Source of the DNA: Rotaria macrura | Lineage: Eukaryota > Rotifera > Eurotatoria > Philodinida > Philodinidae | Length of the DNA: 64,000 nucleotides | NCBI GenBank assembly: GCA_900239685.1 | Contig: OENT01000118.1 | Coordinates: forward strand, 140,816 to 204,815 | Direction of reading: 5' to 3' | Made by a program: the position numbers and the translations under genes | The notes under the pieces: model-generated | Told to the model about the DNA's origin: nothing | The model's database searches: none | What the model saw: the letters and a program-made list of their open reading frames with translations, nothing else | Part shown: piece after piece, positions 62,438 through 64,000 of the stretch | Layout: every line of letters begins with the position of its first letter | Numbering within the stretch: the stretch's first letter is position 1

Positions 62438-64000
62438 AATGAGATAAAACTAAGTTGATGTCTTTTCTAACATTGTGAGACATTGGATAATTGGAACATA
62501 AATATTATCATTTTTCAATGAGTAGACTGAAATTTTCTATTTCATCAACTTCTCTCGTTTTGCACTGCAATAAAACTTTAGCTACTGCTTGTAAAACAAT
62601 CTGTGCAGTTTACCCGTATGGATGATTTAATTAGTCTGAAAGACTATCATCTCTGAATCGATCTAATAATATTATATAAATTCGGATTAAAATAGAATAT
62701 AATCGTGTTTCGTGTCTGATAACTATGTTGGGCGCCGAATTAGGATATGGCCGGTACGGGACAAGCAATCGATAAAGTTTTGCTGTATTAAAATCTATGT
62801 TTACTTTTTCAAAATGCTAATTGTGTAAAAATATGGCATTGAAAGCCGATTCGATCATTAAAAGACAATTGATTTGCACTCGAGAAACAATGATAGCAGT
62901 GAGAATCCAAAATTAATTTTAAAACGAAAACTCTGCTTTTCAATAAAATGTAAAGATGGATTTTCATGGGAGGAAGAGTATTTATCTCTAACTAAACAAT
63001 AATAATATTTTGAAATAAAAACACGTTCTATTCCAGCTTCATCCGTAACAACCAAATATATAATTGTGCATATTGACCAGATTTCAGAAGAGTTAAGAAA
63101 TCAAATGAATTCAGATTGATTTCGCTTTTTCTGAAAATTCATATAAATTCTCAATTTTTTATAAATATCCAGGAGAACATAAACAGTATCCTTTTTAACG
63201 AAAAGTAAAAATTTGAAAATTGAATTATAGATTCGAAGATAGATACTGGATGTTAGTTAGCTTCAGCTCAAGTCTATCTACAGCAAGTCACATATGTGCA
63301 TAAAATTCATCTTGTCTTGCTTGAAAAGCGATGAAGTCTCAAAACAAGACGTGAATTTAGTCAAATAAATTTCGATTATGATTATCAATCTATGAGTATG
63401 ATAGACTATTTTTACAGGAGCAAGCCAAGCAGTACTTTACAAATAACACTCGAGTTTCAGCGGCCTTTATTGTAAACGAACGCAAAAGGTCTTCGACAAA
63501 TCGCATATTGCAAAACAGTTTATTGTTATTCTCAATTATTAACAAGAATAAGACCACAAGGAGACCAGCTCTTACCTTTATAAATCTCCTGATGAGAAAT
63601 GAAACCGAGGATTCGACGTCAATGATTATCTTAAAAAATTCAGCTATAAACTGTCGCATTGATTTTCACACCATCTTTACTCCTTTCAATCAAAATTTAA
63701 GGATATTTTCAACCAAAACTATCATAAACAGAATGAGCAATCAACAAGTAAGCGTTCTGTTCATTCAAAGCAACGATTAAGCAACTCTATCAGAACATTC
63801 AAAACGTGATCAATTGAACTAGCAAGTATAAAATCAATGCCAACTCACATACAAATTTGAACTTTTCGAACACATTTTAGTCAGGGATCTGAGTCTACAA
63901 AAAATAATTAACAATAATTTAAAATTATCATTTTTAAACAACAAAACCAAACACAAAACAATTAAAAATATATTGCACATGTACACTCAAATCTAGTATT
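62438..64000. other. 3' flank and terminal intergenic DNA
   Basis: After the STAT-like gene no further gene is supported up to the window end. A short GC-richer segment at 62728-62765 (TTGGGCGCCGAATTAGGATA and on) looks like the junction between an LTR end and a primer-binding site, but no second LTR or polyprotein was seen. Frames at 62858-63055, 63390-63659 and 63508-63780 are AT-driven and overlap each other on opposite strands. Confidence 0.4.
62569..62574 (+). terminator. Polyadenylation signal of the STAT-like gene
   Basis: A canonical AATAAA lies 132 bases after the stop codon at 62437, in a suitable position for 3' end formation. Confidence 0.5.

Overview
The window reads as nuclear DNA of a bdelloid rotifer. 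It is AT-rich, its multi-exon genes have very short GT-AG introns (mostly about 50-65 bases), animal genes such as H2A.Z and CCDC146 sit next to genes of bacterial type, and the gene-poor stretches hold non-autonomous DNA transposons. The assignment is an inference from gene content and architecture; no species-specific marker was found.

Layout. 1-7331 is gene-poor: a hAT transposase tail (987-1388, minus), a three-copy 40-base periodic repeat near 2475, and a hAT-type element with a perfect 8-base target duplication (4299-5985) that carries a nested mariner-type element with TA duplication (4747-5677). H2A.Z follows (7332-8005, five exons). 9192-10344 is an inverted-repeat element carrying a frameshifted FLYWCH zinc finger, typical of Mutator-like transposons. 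13550-15519 is a six-exon PDZ protein whose last exon overlaps, tail to tail, an intronless secreted beta-propeller phytase (15448-16620, minus). 18270-20084 encodes a protein with 13 copies of an unfamiliar roughly 20-residue repeat. 21106-27172 is CCDC146 (15 exons). 29579-32196 is a secreted Sushi/LamG/EGF mosaic protein. 34676-37512 (minus) is a bacterial-type alpha-glucosidase that has acquired introns. 37848-39754 and 50662-51360 are two hAT-type elements of one family. 40155-42770 is a GRDP-like (DUF1399) protein. 44693-49508 is a 1565-residue LDLa/EGF/7TM receptor. 57302-62437 is a divergent STAT-like transcription factor with a Gln/Pro-rich tail; it reads through only if one base is removed at each of three short homopolymer runs.

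The genes do not form a pathway. Two encode sugar- or phosphate-scavenging enzymes of bacterial type (phytase, alpha-glucosidase). Two are large extracellular mosaic proteins. One is a ciliary or centriolar coiled-coil protein and two act in the nucleus (H2A.Z, STAT-like). The least familiar items are the 13-repeat protein, the STAT-like gene with its three apparent breaks, and the LDLa/EGF/7TM receptor. All exon boundaries were read by eye from splice consensus and reading-frame continuity, without transcript evidence.
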